Both the position numbers and the translations under genes were made by a program. A model generated the notes under the pieces. That model did no database searches and was not told the origin of the DNA. It saw only the letters and a program-made list of their open reading frames with translations. This document shows positions 21,468 to 32,149 of a stretch of 64,000 bases of DNA, one piece after another; position 1 is the first letter of the stretch, and each line of letters opens with the position of its first letter. Source of the stretch: Aradus depressus (lineage: Eukaryota; Arthropoda; Insecta; Hemiptera; Aradidae); NCBI GenBank assembly GCA_963662175.1, contig OY759221.1, positions 35,834,045 to 35,898,044 on the forward strand, read 5' to 3'.

Positions 21468-21738
21468 ATACGAGCAATGCCCGAAATCGTGCAATGTCCG
21501 ACATTGTACACCCAGACTGTACAATGTCCGAAATAAAGATATATTTCGGGCATAAGAACCTGTACTACTTCAAATATAGGAACGACGGGAGGGGCAGATA
21601 TATCGTCCCGCCGGCCGAACGCCGGCAAATACGCCCCCAAATTTTGTAATATTTCGATTTATGTTTGTTCTAGGAATTTAATGTCTAGGAATTTAATCTT
21701 TATTTCGGACATTGCACGATTTCGGGCATTGTTCGTAA
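21468..21738. mobile_element. MITE, about 270 bp
   Basis: Inverted termini TACGAGCAATGCCCGAAATC and, reversed, TACGAACAATGCCCGAAATC, extending about 33 bp through CGTGCAATGTCCGA. Internal palindromic repeats of the same theme (CATTGTACA...TGTACAATGTCCG, TTTCGGGCAT) and a GCCGGC-rich hairpin near 21608-21630. Superfamily unresolved. The frame on the minus strand inside it is not credible as a gene. Confidence 0.75.
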
Positions 21739-22489
21739 CATATACATATTATATATAAGATATATATATATATATATATATATTAAATTAAATTATATAT
21801 ATATATATAATTTAATTTTTGAAAAATATAAATTTTCATCGAAAAGAACATAATTAAAAACAATAGTACCAAGAATTATTTGAAAGTATATTTTTTTTCT
21901 AACTTTTTTTGATGTCTCAATATCTTGACACAACTTCAGTCCTGTAGACCTCTGGTTGGCGCTGGTATGTCTTAACTCAAAAACCCACATTAGAATTAGA
22001 ATTAATATGAGTTTTACGGGAATCCTTGGAATTCTCGGAAAGTTAAGCTTCTGGAATTCAATACAGGTCGTATATCCGGTTGGGTTATGTCCATTGGATC
22101 TATAGATGCTCTATCTAAAAGAATGAAATCTGTTCCTCTGCTTTGATACTCTTGGAGGCTTCTCTAATCAGATTCCAGCCGACCTCTCATCTGATAGTGC
22201 TTGTCTCTTCTCCCAGTGGAGGACGGGAGGGTCTTAAGTGAAAATCAATAGACTGGAATTTAGTTTAAATCCTCTCATCCTATTCCGCATTCCCCAAGGG
22301 AATTGTGTCCACCCACGCCCTTCCTATCAGACCCCTTGTTCACTATTTAGACATGAATCAGTTTACAGAATTTCAATTACACTCAGAAATGGTACATCAA
22401 CTTTAAGTACTCTATATATTTTTTTTGTGTAAGGAGATTCTTAATTCATGTATGATATATAGAGACCAAATTGCGAAAGTCAACAAAAA

Positions 22490-22930
22490 ACAGTAATTTT
22501 TGGCTGGATTTCCTCACATAAGGAAGCAGCACCGTTGTCTGGAGGAGAAAAGGAAGTGACGCTAGCATCAGACCTGAAGAAAGGGCAAACCTGGGCCGAG
22601 ATGCCAATGGAAAATAACCTGAGATCCATCAAAGAAAATATTGATGAACCGAAAACCTCGAAAAGGCGGGATAGGTAGGAGGAGGTGTGTCTGTTGCGGC
22701 TCTGTCTAGGTGACACTCGGTTAACCCATGGCCACTTCATCAACAGGGTGGCAGCCTCAGGCCACAGTAAGCCACATCCTGGAGGAGTGCCCCGGATATA
22801 AGGATATACTAATGGCCATGGGGATCCAAATAAGACACCTACAAGAGATGCTGGGGAATGACAACTTGACTATAGAATCCGTCCTAACATCAACAAAAGA
22901 AAGCTGCCTCATCGAAATTATCTAATCCTT
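22490..22930 (+). pseudogene. Jockey-like LINE C-terminal remnant, frameshifted
   Basis: Before the frameshift: ENNLRSIKENIDEPKTSKRR, a stop, EEVCLLRLCLGDTRLTHGHF. After it (ATG at 22728): ATVSHILEECPGYKDILMAM. Together they match the RLRIGHTRLTHGYL ... H-I-L-x-E-C-P-x-Y block at the end of Jockey/I LINE ORF2. A short 3' UTR with GACGTAAAAGATCAACGCCG follows. A different lineage from the 6735-7215 copy. Confidence 0.75.
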
Positions 22931-22983
22931 TTGTACGACGTAAAAGATCAACGCCGACTAATTATTCTATTCTATAATACAGT

Positions 22984-23205
22984 GAGGGCGCCGGTAGCTC
23001 AGAGGTAGCGTGCTAGCCTACTGAGCTCAAGATCGCGGGTTCGGAACCAGGCCGAGGCTCTTAAGTTTTTATCTGGGACATGAAAAAACTTTCAGCACGC
23101 TGTCTTTGGTGTGTGACGTTAAGCGATGGTCCCGAGCCTGTGCGATGCCAAGTACTCGTTAACGACTCCTACCCTAGCTGAAACCTGAATAGGCAACATT
23201 TAGTA
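22984..23205 (+). repeat. SINE, divergent and 3'-truncated copy
   Basis: Head GGCGCCGGTAGCTCAGAGGTAG with a damaged B box (GGTTCGGAACC), the core ending ACGTTAAGCGATGGTCCCGA, and loss of the family 3' part after GGCAACATTTAGTAC. Several shared differences suggest an older subfamily. Confidence 0.8.
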
Positions 23206-23305
23206 CATTAGGACTATTAAAGCATCACTTCTCCCATTTATTTTTTCCTTTCTCAAAATATAGCAATTATTATAAACTTTTCGAGAAGCACCTTAATCGT
23301 CAATA

Positions 23306-23964
23306 TTCATTAGGTTAACTATTCCTTCTGTCAATCGTCAACTTTTATAAATTTAATACTATTATAAAACATCTTTATTGAGTCGACTTCTATATTTAAA
23401 CACCTAGTCTAAACTGTTTTGTAGTGTAATTAGGTGTTTAAATATAGAAGTCGACTCAATAAAGTTCTATAAAAGCAGCATTCTGATTGACAGAAGGAAT
23501 AGTTAATCTAAAACTGGTCGGAGACGTGGACCCTCAACGTGGCGGAAGATAGGTGTCTTGACATATCTGAGTGAGAGGAGAATACTCCGCAGGATCTTCG
23601 GTTCCACCCAGGAGGAGGGCGTCTGGTGCATCCGATACAACCAGGAGTAGTTTGCACTCTATACAGAGCCAAAATTGTCGCACTAGATTAGAGTTGTCAG
23701 ACTCCGTTGGACTGGGCACGTAAGACGGATAGACGAGGACCTTATACCCAGGAAACTCGTTAATGTGACACCGGAGGGTAGGAAGAGTGGGACGACCCAG
23801 AAGAAGATGGCTGGAGACCGTGAACAGAGAGACAAGACGGTTTGGTGCGGTGGGCTGGTGGAGACTGGCCCAGGACAGAGCTGCATGGGGACATTTCCTG
23901 GAGGAGGCCAAGGCTGTTGACGGGCTGTAGCGCCTATGATGATGATAATAGTTAATCTAATGAA
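23306..23964. mobile_element. Foldback MITE, about 220 bp, split by a LINE insertion
   Basis: Inverted arms start CATTAGGTTAACTATTCCTT on the left; the right arm GGAATAGTTAATCTAATG is split by the LINE at 23512-23946. A perfect internal inverted repeat of about 32 bp (23374-23405 with 23431-23463, around GAGTCGACTTCTATATTTAA) forms the hairpin core. Confidence 0.8.
23512..23946 (+). pseudogene. 5'-truncated LINE C-terminus with 14-bp target duplication
   Basis: Broken frames give SETWTLNVAEDRCLDISE, ERRILRRIFGSTQEEGVW, IRVVRLRWTGHVRRIDED and LIPRKLVNVTPEGRKSG. These match the post-RT region of LINEs of the CR1/RTE style (G-S-E-T-W-x-L ... R-L-R-W-x-G-H-V-x-R-M). It ends in a GATGATGAT tail. 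AATAGTTAATCTAA at 23498-23511 and 23947-23960 is the exact target duplication, inside the foldback arm. A 125-codon frame on the opposite strand is a shadow. Confidence 0.85.
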
Positions 23965-24184
23965 CCCATGTGTACATTTTGTATATAATTCCTTTAACGT
24001 ATTTCAAATTGTCCTCAATTTGTTTATATTATCTAAAATTAATGTAGTAGGCAGTTATATTCCCTGAAATATGAGTGAATTACAGTTTTTAGTGATGCAA
24101 TAGTGCATTGAAGACTTACCATGCATTTTTAATGCTAATTTTAAATAGGAAATGTTTACATGATTTTTAATTCACCATACGAAG

Positions 24185-24640
24185 TAAAGGGGGAAGTTAT
24201 GTAATCGTTCAGAGATTCCATTTTCAGTTTTCATTGGAATTTCATGATTTCGGATCCTTTAATGCCAAAAATTAAGTAAAATTCTGTCTATCTATGATTT
24301 TACTTGTGTGTGTATCTATGAGCATGGTAACTCCCAATAGAATGAATATATCGATACGAAATTGTATATGAGTATCCAGTATCTCAAGGGCGATACCTAT
24401 TGATATCCAGCCAAATCGGTTCAAGAGAAAAGGAATCAGCGGTGGAGAGCTCGACTCAAAAACTCTAATAACTGTGGATGTAATGAATGTCAAGACAAGA
24501 AATTGTGTATGAGAATCAAGAAGACTTTTTAGTTCAAACGGATCGATTGGGTTTGAAGGGAGAGCGAAAACGTAATTGATTATTTTGAGCTGGGGAGGAA
24601 CATTGCCGGTGATACACCAAAAACTTTTTTCATAAATGTT
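24185..24640 (+). repeat. R1 repeat, nearly complete copy
   Basis: Runs from ACGAAGTAAAGGGGGAAGTT to GGAACATTGCCGGTGATACA, including all middle blocks. The minus-strand frame through it has no conserved counterpart in other copies. Confidence 0.8.
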
Positions 24641-24649
24641 AATAGTTCC

Positions 24650-25045
24650 AAATAGATGTTATCAACACATTTAATATACACGTGTAAACGTTTTATTAGT
24701 CTATGTGTACGGCTCTCGGGATGCGGTGCAATTTTATAGTGCTCATTGCTTGTGAAATTGTTTTAGGGAGTTTTAAGCTACCTCGGGTTATCGTTTGCCC
24801 CAGTTAGATTAGTATTAAACATCTGTTTAGAAGTTATGTCTTCTCATCTTTCTTGAATATCTCAATATAACTAATAAATAATTATATTTTAAGCCGGGTT
24901 CCGCTGGCTGTTCTTGAAGCCCCCCTCTCCCCATTAATTGTCAGGTTGTTTGTAAATTGGAGTTTTATAGCATGGGGAAGGAGGCAGGGTTTGGGAGGAG
25001 ATTGTGTTGGAGGAAACCACCTGGTGCCTCTCGATAAAATCTATA
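24650..25045. other. No recognisable feature
   Basis: Mixed-composition sequence with a purine-rich GGGAAGGAGGCAGGG stretch just before the minisatellite. Confidence 0.4.
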
Positions 25046-25054
25046 CCACCCTGT

Positions 25055-25690
25055 GCTCTGGCAACAAGCAATCCTGCTTTAGCATAGTCAGAGGGGAACC
25101 ATGTCAGGGGTGTAGGGCAGCTCTCGAAACAAGCAGCGTGTTTTAGTATAGTCAGAGGGGAACCATGTCAGGGGTGTAGGGCAGCTCTCGCAACAAGCAG
25201 CGTGCTTTAGTATAGTCAGAGGTGAACCATGTCAGGGGTTTAGGGCAGCTCTCGCAACAGATAAACCTGCTTTAGCATAGTCAGAGGGGAACCATGCCAG
25301 GGGTGTAGGGCAGCTCTCGCAACAAGCAGCGTGCTTTAGTATAGTCGGAGGGGAACCATATCAGGGGTGTAGGGCAACTTTCGCAACAAGCAGCGTGCTT
25401 TAGTAGAGTCAGAGGGGAACCATGTCAGGGGTGTAGGGCAGCTCTCGCAACAAGCAGCGTGCTTTAGTATAGTCAGAAGGGTTAGGCAACTCTCGCAACA
25501 GATAACCTGCTTTAGCATAGTCAGAGGGGAACCATGTCAGGGGTGTAGTGCAGCTCTCGCAACAAGCAGCCTGCTTTAGCGTAGTCAGAAGGGTTAGGCA
25601 ACTTTCGCAACAGACAACCTGCTTCGGTATAGTCATAGGAAAACAGATGTCAGAGAGGTTAGGCAGCTCTCGCAACAGGCAACTTGACGG
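25055..25690 (+). repeat. Minisatellite, about ten units of roughly 64 bp
   Basis: The unit reads CAACAAGCAGCGTGCTTTAG, TATAGTCAGAGGGGAACCAT, GTCAGGGGTGTAGGGCAGCT, CTCG. Later units carry internal deletions (AGAAGGGTTAGGCAACT) and a CAGATAACCTGC variant. All open frames across it are repeat artefacts. There are no conserved spacers, so it is not CRISPR. Confidence 0.92.
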
Positions 25691-25699
25691 TTTTCCGCA

Positions 25700-26360
25700 A
25701 ATATCGTTAATCTATATAGTTAGAAAAATATATGTTTAAGTATTATTCCTTTACAACCTATGTTGTTTCATTTATTCCAATGCCACAAATTGATTTATTA
25801 CTTGCCAATCTGCGATACTATTATGTAATCTCTGATACCGGCAAAGACAGATCTCTGAGTACTGAACGACAGTCAACAAGTAGCCCGTTCAAGAAGCAAC
25901 AGATCTGAGAAGTTGATTAAGTTTGTGTCTAGATAGAAAGACTTCAGTTAAGAGACAAGACTAGGTCCTGATACTGTCGTTGAAATATATTTTTTAATGG
26001 TTGAGGGTCGGGGAGGGGAGGGGGGGGGGGGGGGGGGGGTTCTTCAGCCATAATTGGGATCTGGGTTGGTAGAGTTGGTCGTTGTACGTCCCCCTCCTCT
26101 AACAAGCCTATTGCCATTGGCTTGTCATCCCCGTGTTTGCTGGGTTGTTAGGCCCCTCTTATAATGGTCTCTGCCTTCCTTCTCGTTGCATTAACGAGTA
26201 CTCTTCTATTAGCTGCCCCTTCCTCGACTATTATGCAATTCTGATTTACTCATTTCTCCCTCTTTGTAAATATTTCTTCATTATGATTAACAATATGGAT
26301 CCACCATGAGGCTTAAGTTTCGGGCCCCAGAGACCTATGGGGAGCTCCAATTACTGTATT
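25700..26360. other. No gene recognised; contains a long G tract
   Basis: Mostly unique sequence with a poly-G run at about 26012-26039. Confidence 0.4.
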
Positions 26361-26510
26361 AAGCGTTTGCGCTAATATTCAATAGTTGACTTACATAGGG
26401 ACTTTTAAGTCCTCCTACTAAATTTTATATCGTTATATTCATAACATCGGCAGTTATAAAAATTTTGAGTTAAGCACCCTTCTGATCCCCCTTGCCGGTA
26501 AACGCAGAAA
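26360..26510 (-). repeat. R1 repeat fragment, minus strand
   Basis: GCTAATATTCAATAGTTGAC, TCCTACTAAATTTTATATCG and the pyrimidine-rich TCTGATCCCC block mark a reversed R1 3' half. Confidence 0.7.
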
Positions 26511-27034
26511 AACACCAGATTTGGCTTATTGGTAATTTTCTCTATATTTTCTTCATATATATTTTTTTTTTGCCTTATTGTCGATGCCAATCTAAATAAT
26601 TTAAAAAAATGAAAAACACCATGCAAAGGTTAAAACGTAATTTATTAAGCTATGGTTTATTCTTTTATAACTACTGCCGGTTATATATATATTTTTTTTT
26701 CCCCCTGAATTTCCGAATTTCCAAATAATACTTTTCGACTGAGTGTTAATACAACAACGAACACTAACGTAGATAAAACTTTAACAAATGCTAGTTAACA
26801 ATATTAACAGCAACATTACCCATTTTCGTAATTGTATCAATTTTATCTTCCATTTACCCCTGTTTATAATATTTTTGTCGATTTTTCATTTTCAATAATA
26901 ATTATAAACTATTTTATAATTGGTCCAAATTTTAGTACATGGTAATAAAATCGAGTTTCTTGAGTTTTGTATTATAACAAAAAATATTCCTAAAAACATC
27001 TACCGATATCGGGGAAAATTACAAGTCTCGTCCA

Positions 27035-27400
27035 CACATATGAAATTTTGTGTCGACACATTCTTTACAACGGCAATTATTACCGTTTTTAAGTTAAACC
27101 TCCGTTCTCCCCTCCCCTTTGACTGATTTGACTAAAAATCGATAGGTGTCGTCCTTATGGGGTTCTAATCACGTATATAAAGGTTCGTATCAATACATTC
27201 ATTCTACTAGCAGTTATTCGATTTCTGTGTTAAACCTCCCTCTTAAACACCTCATTCCGTTGCTCGTTTGGGGAGTTATCGTGTTCTGGAGTTTGGAAAA
27301 CATGAAAAATCGTTGAAAACTGCGCTTCGCAATAGTAACCTCTATACTTCGTATGGCTGGGGAAGTAAAGAACGATAAATATAGAGAAGGGCACGATAAG
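27035..27400 (-). repeat. R1 repeat, minus strand, middle to 5' end
   Basis: Contains GTCGTCCTTATGGGGTTCTA, two reversed ATTCATT blocks and the end CCTCTATACTTCGTATGGCT GGGGAAGT. Confidence 0.75.
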
Positions 27401-27734
27401 GGATAAGATCCAATACATATTTTTTAATATTTATTTATTGGAGGAATGCCTCCATCTAACCTTTTCCAAATTTTTTCCTCAACGAATTTCAGGAGGGGGT
27501 CCTCTTTCAAAAGAAAAGCATGAGGCACCCAAAACGCCATTGATGATTAAGCCAATATAGGTAGACTATATATATATAGACTTTTGGGGACTTACTTTGA
27601 AACGGACGAAGGTACTTGCAATTTGGAAATTTTGTCATTATTATATAAATTTGATAATGTGCTTCCCTAGCTTCAATTCTAACCAACTGTTTCCGCTCCT
27701 CCTCTAAACTCTTTATCCTAAATTACCTGAATTT

Positions 27735-28260
27735 TTTTTAGGCGACTACATCCATCGCCGAATCGTCGGGGAAATGAGGGCCTAACAATTTTATTAATCA
27801 TTAAAAAAAAATAATAAAAACATAAATAATTATTTTATGTTGCTGTGCTAGGCTAAGGAGCGACGGCAGCCGACCATACACGGACGATAAGGGGTCACTC
27901 CCAGCCCACCTTAATTTCCTTGGCGTGCCAAGAGAGCTTGGGATAAATGTGTGGTGTTCGCTAGCTGTAGTGGGTCATATTGCTTTCTTCTTTCTCCGCC
28001 AGGAGACGACAAATCGGCTGAACATTGGATAGCTGGTTTCAGTCACCAGCTGCTTTAGGTCGTCCCAGGTACGATCCTGTCCCGCGTATCTACTCCACCC
28101 TAGGCCCAGCGTACAGCAGACATTCGAGAACCACATGTTCTGCAGGCTCGACTCCCGCCGCACGAACAAGTTCGGGTTGTTCTTGCTTTTGAAGAAGAGC
28201 TTGGAGTTGAAATCTCCATGGCCTGATAGTATCTGGGACATTCAATGGTCAGACGAACGA
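27735..28260 (-). pseudogene. LINE C-terminus and 3' UTR (family C), minus strand
   Basis: The minus-strand frame (28241 down to 27975) reads LSGHGDFNSKLFF then GLGWSRYAGQDRTWDDLKQL and FSRFVVSWRRKKKA. It aligns by eye with 47561-47878 (LFFFKRKNSPACSC, AEHVVLECPLYYGSKAALIR), the terminal zinc-finger and following helix region of I/Jockey-type LINEs. A frameshift removes the cysteines here. The 3' UTR shares CGTCGGGGAA and TGTTGCTGTG with the ends at 32240-32523 and 47165. It is 5'-truncated. Confidence 0.75.
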
Positions 28261-28299
28261 CACTTCTTAATTTTCACAGTGGAATCGGAAGAAGGGGAG

Positions 28300-28485
28300 A
28301 GTCAGAGGGAAGGCTCAATGAAATTTCATATTTAGACACAAAATTTTGTAAGATTTACGCACCCCTATGGTAATTCAACTATTGATTGTTTACGCCAACT
28401 GTCGACTAATTTTGGAGGAAATTTAAATGATTAATTCGTTCTGGGGAAGTACATTGCCAGTGATTCTCCGACGACTTTTTTATGT
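28300..28485 (+). repeat. R1 repeat, 3' half
   Basis: GAAATTTCATATTTAGACAC through GGGGAAGTACATTGCCAGTG and ATTCTCCGACGACTTTTTT. Confidence 0.75.
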
Positions 28486-28599
28486 TCATATGGGATATTT
28501 ACTCAGCAAAAACAATGGAAGTTAGGCACGTGGTGTAATCTATTTTTGAATGAATCAGGGATCAATTTTGAATGAAAGTAATCCTGGTAGAGGCGTGGA

Positions 28600-29160
28600 C
28601 ACCCTCCACCCCATCCCATATGCCCCCCCCCCCCCTCTCCAAATCTAAATCTTCTTAATCATAGTGGGCTCGGATTATTGGAGCCTGGCTTCTCGCATCA
28701 CTGGCTGCTCATATAACCTTCTATTGATTATGAAACATTACCGTTCGCCATAGCCCTGATAAGTCTCGGCCAATCCCACTGTATTTAGTATCCATCTACC
28801 GGATACATAATCCTACTAACCCTTCAAAATGCCACTTTTGAAAAAATATACATATATATATACATATATCAATAATTAAATATATGTGATGTGGCCTTAT
28901 AGCCTGAGAGAGGGACAGTGACCTGTAAATAAGTGGTAGGTATATTAAAGTCCCGTTATGACCAAAAAACTTTCTTGAAATGAAACTTCTTTAGTAGACT
29001 TATGAATCAGATTGTCCTCAACATAAAAAATCAAACATGAAACGCTAAGGAGAGTGGAATGAGTAATGCATGCGTACAAGTCAGCTACGTGCTTGTATAC
29101 GGTTTATGCGTTATAATAATACGTTCTATTATTAATTTAATACGTTTAGTTTTATTCTGA
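28600..29160. other. No gene; contains an M1-family fragment
   Basis: A C-run at about 28625 and an M1-like block (ATGTGATGTGGCC ... AAAGTCCCGTTATGACC) at 28885-28970; otherwise unrecognised. Confidence 0.45.
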
Positions 29161-29234
29161 GTTAGTGTTAAATAAATAAAACAAACTTATTTTTGAAATA
29201 TTGTCTATTCCACTAAAGATATATATACATATAT

Positions 29235-29269
29235 AACTACCGGTTTCGGCTTTATACCATCGTCAGGTC
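29235..29269 (-). ncRNA. Hammerhead-like motif in the Penelope terminal repeat (family A)
   Basis: Minus strand: AGAC before CUGACGA, one extra U, GGU/GCC stem II (loop AUAAA), GAAA, CCGG, U16.1, A17, GUU. Stem I has G-C, U-A and U-G pairs. A15.1-CCGG-U is a fully palindromic ACCGGU, so stem III could form only in a dimer. All core positions match apart from the extra U. A second copy is at 33147-33181. Confidence 0.6.
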
Positions 29270-29635
29270 TAGTTATGAACTAAGTCAGTTTGCAGAGAGC
29301 GACCCTTCAAATACATCTCAGGTCAAAGGGTGCTATTAAAACTTGGGAGTCCCCCGGCTGTACCGTTAGCTAACTCATGAAATATTTCTTAACAAAACCT
29401 AGTTCTAAATTTACATAAAACAATGTCACTAGACTAATCGTGGAAAAATAACAAATAAATAAGTACAAATACAAGTAAATAATAAAAAATAGAAATAAAA
29501 TTAATAATAATGTTAAGATTTAGATTATTATTAATTTTATTTTGTTATGTTAAGATTTAGATAACTTGAAACATATATGTGGAACCAAATATTAATAACA
29601 GATAATACAAACATATATGTGGAAACAGAACTGGT

Positions 29636-30711
29636 TTAGGGTGTTAACAAAGGGGAATAGTTGAAATAAATTTGGTCATTCATACAAATGTTCCTTTTGT
29701 TAGCTTTATTTATTTCTAATTGTTCTAAGCTATTAAGTAGCCTGCTTTTTGGGCAATAATGGAGATATTTGATGCCTGTAGATGGGTCGAAAGTGTGGCT
29801 ATTGTCAATTATGTGGGTCGCGAATGTAGAACGGTTTCCTCGGTTCTTTATTTCGGCCGTGTGTTCTTTAATTCTTTCCCTAAAACGAGGTCCTGTCTGT
29901 CCAATGTATAATTGACTGCACGTCGCACACTCTAGACTATAAACACCGCTTCTATTTTCAATATCTGTTTTGTCCCTACCTCTCTCTAGGCACTGGCTTA
30001 TGGGATTGATAGTTTTAAACCCGATATTGAAACCTTCTTTTTTCAACTCTTTACCTATTTTTTCTGAAATTTTTCCGTGGTAAGTTAAGCTGACCCATTT
30101 ATTATAAACTTTATTTTGTGTTTCTAATTTGGTCAGTTTGTTCCTAAAATTATGATTTTTGACCTTCTTTTCAATTTTATTTATTGTTTTTTGTGGGTAG
30201 CTATTGTTTTTGGCTATTTCCTTAATAATCTTAAGTTCTTTATCTTTTGATTGTTGGGTCATTGGAATTGAGTAGGCTCTGTGGAACATGGATTAAAGGC
30301 CGCGTATTTGTAATTGGAAGGACAGTTAGAAGATGGGTGTATTACCGTGTCTGTTGTAGTCGGTTTTCTGTGAATGCTAAATTCGAATTTCTTGTTATTA
30401 ATTTTGATCTCCAAGTCCAGAAAATTTATGGTTTGACCTCCTATTTCCAACGTGAATTTTATTTTGTTATGGACTTTGTTGACAAAGTCAAAAAATAAGT
30501 TAATTTGTCTTTCTGTTCCGTTAAAAAGTATCAAAATATCGTCCACGTGCCGCTTCCAAAACATGATATTACTGATAAATGGAGACTTCTCTAGAATTTC
30601 CCTCTCAATTCTATCCATGAATATATCAGCTAACAGGGGAGACAGGCTGGACCCCATCGCTAGCCCCTCTTTCTGTTTATATAATTCACTATTGAAGATG
30701 AAACCGGTCAT
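29636..30711 (-). pseudogene. Penelope-like reverse transcriptase C-terminus plus GIY-YIG endonuclease, frameshifted
   Basis: The first frame (30711-30259, 150 codons) has QKEGLAMGSSLSP (residues 13-25), the RT catalytic box as RHVDD (54-58; Penelope RTs usually have Y where H stands), INFLDL and HRKPTTTDTVI. One base is missing near 30286, where AAFN should continue into MFHRAYSIPM. The second frame (30289-29636, 217 codons) has the GIY-YIG nuclease: GVY (115-117), a CxxC (121-124), YIG (128-130), R135 and the later SLEQLEI. Earlier RT motifs are absent because of the 5' truncation. Inactive as it stands. Confidence 0.9.
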
Positions 30712-30861
30712 AAAGCAGAAACCGGTAGTTATATATGTATATATATCTTTAGTGGAATAGACAATATTTCAAAAATAAGTTTGTTTTATTTATTTATTAC
30801 AAGTTTCCACAATATGTCCGCGTTTCTCAACTTAGAAGTTGTTAGTGTTAAATAGTTAAAA

Positions 30862-30945
30862 ATGTAAAAAACTTTAACAGAACGTGTTCGACAATTCCGT
30901 GCAAGACAAAAGCAGATACAGCAACAAGAAAGTCAACATAAAGGT
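30862..30945 (+). pseudogene. Exon-like fragment with basic TERVRQFRARQK motif
   Basis: ATG followed at once by TAA, then 27 open codons reading KTLTERVRQFRARQKQIQQQ ESQHKG, ending at a plausible splice donor (AAAG|GTAATT at 30944). Basic, arginine-rich starts of the form T-x-x-E-R-x-R-x-[FY]-R-A-R occur in many arthropod transposon-encoded and host DNA-binding proteins. The Penelope-like element inserted just upstream. The TAA as second codon suggests decay. Function unknown. Confidence 0.35.
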
Positions 30946-31284
30946 AATTTTTAATAATTACGCTTTATTTATATTCTTAAATTATACCAATTCATCAAAG
31001 TTATAATTAATTAGTAATAAAACTATTGGTTATATTTATAAGTAATAGTAAAGTACCATATCAATAAAATCTAATTTTTAAATATTTTTTTGATTTAATA
31101 TTTTTATTGTCTTTCATTAACTTATTTACATACTTTAAAATGGTTAATACTTATAATAAGTCTCAAATAAAATGTATATATATATATTAATTTGTTTATA
31201 TAATTCGCATGGTTAATGAAAACAAAAGAGTTTCACTTCAACATTGCGCTTATGTGGGTGAGGAATTTTCAAAATCTTCGCAGT

Positions 31285-31345
31285 TAGATATTGTGACTCA
31301 TGCCCGGGCTCTCCCTACGAGATATCATATCTATCGTCTACTACC
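31285..31345 (-). repeat. SINE 3' fragment
   Basis: GTGACTCATGCCCGGGCTCTC, then CCTACGAGATATCATATCTA and CGTCTACTACC: the reversed SINE end only. Confidence 0.65.
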
Positions 31346-31349
31346 TTGT

Positions 31350-31695
31350 CGTCCTTATGGGGTTTTGAATTTACACATAGAATTTTGTGCCTATACTTTC
31401 GTTACAACGGCTTAGATTTTGAGTTTAGCCTCTTCTCTAATCCCTTCTTCCCTATTGGTCGATTTGACTGAAATCGATAGGTGTCGTCTTTTTAGGATTT
31501 TGGATTCACATATAGTGTCGATACATTCATTTTATTGCGAGTTATCGTGTTCTTAGACACACAGACCGAGAGACATTTTGTTTTCATTTTTGGAATCTGT
31601 AGGTCCGAAAACATGAAATTTCATCAAAAACTCAAATTTATGACCGATTACATAACTTCCCTAATTCTTCGTATATCTGGGGACGTAAAAGTGTT
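31350..31695 (-). repeat. R1 repeat, minus strand, middle to 5' end
   Basis: GTCGTCCTTATGGGGTTTTG through the reversed ACAGACCGAGAGAC block to CATAACTTCCCTAATTCTTC. Confidence 0.75.
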
Positions 31696-32019
31696 TATTT
31701 TGTTCTGAAATGTTTCTTTCTTAAAAAGAATCACAAAGCTTCCTCTTTTCTTCAGTTATCCAACCTTTACCCTTATCAATAATACCAATTATTATTTCGG
31801 ATGAAGAACATCAGCAAAACTGTCAGAAGAAATTACCGTAAAATCAAAATTACTGTTGAGAAAAGTTTTATTAAATTCCATTCAATCATGAAGGTCAATA
31901 ATTGATGAAAGTTACTTATGAATATTGATAAGACCATTAATTATCATTTGACAGGGTTGAAAACAGCCTTCAAGGCAACCTCACTGAATCCTGTAGGTAA
32001 ATCTTTACTCTTTTTACTT

Positions 32020-32100
32020 CCCCTGTTATACAACGTATAGGGAAAGTTATGTAGTCGATAATTCGGATCTCTAGATTCCAAAAATTCCAAAAATGAAAAA
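32020..32100 (+). repeat. R1 repeat, 5' end
   Basis: ACTTCCCCTGTTATACAACG, TATAGGGAAAGTTATGTAGTC. Confidence 0.7.
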
Positions 32101-32149
32101 CAGTTCGTCGGTGAATTTGAAATAATTAACTATTCTCTCCCTCTCCAAA

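Larger units (their letters stand above)
29177..30839 (-). mobile_element. Penelope-like element, 5'-truncated, flanked by inverted terminal-repeat fragments
   Basis: Minus-strand element with RT and GIY-YIG sequences. The direct repeats GTTAGTGTTAAATA at 29163-29176 and 30840-30853 look like a 14-bp target duplication. Both ends carry copies, inverted to each other, of a terminal-repeat sequence (AACAAACTTATTTTTGAAAT, TCTATTCCACTAAAGATATA) at about 29177-29290 and 30712-30839. Penelope-like elements are known for terminal repeats in either orientation, for GIY-YIG endonucleases and for hammerhead motifs in those repeats. The hammerhead-like core on the left is listed separately. Confidence 0.88.

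Noticed and set aside
23534..23911. 125-codon minus-strand protein
   Set aside because: It lies opposite the broken LINE frames, which have clear family motifs; the minus frame has none.
25055..25690. CRISPR-like array
   Set aside because: Units are contiguous with no unique spacers, and the DNA is eukaryotic.
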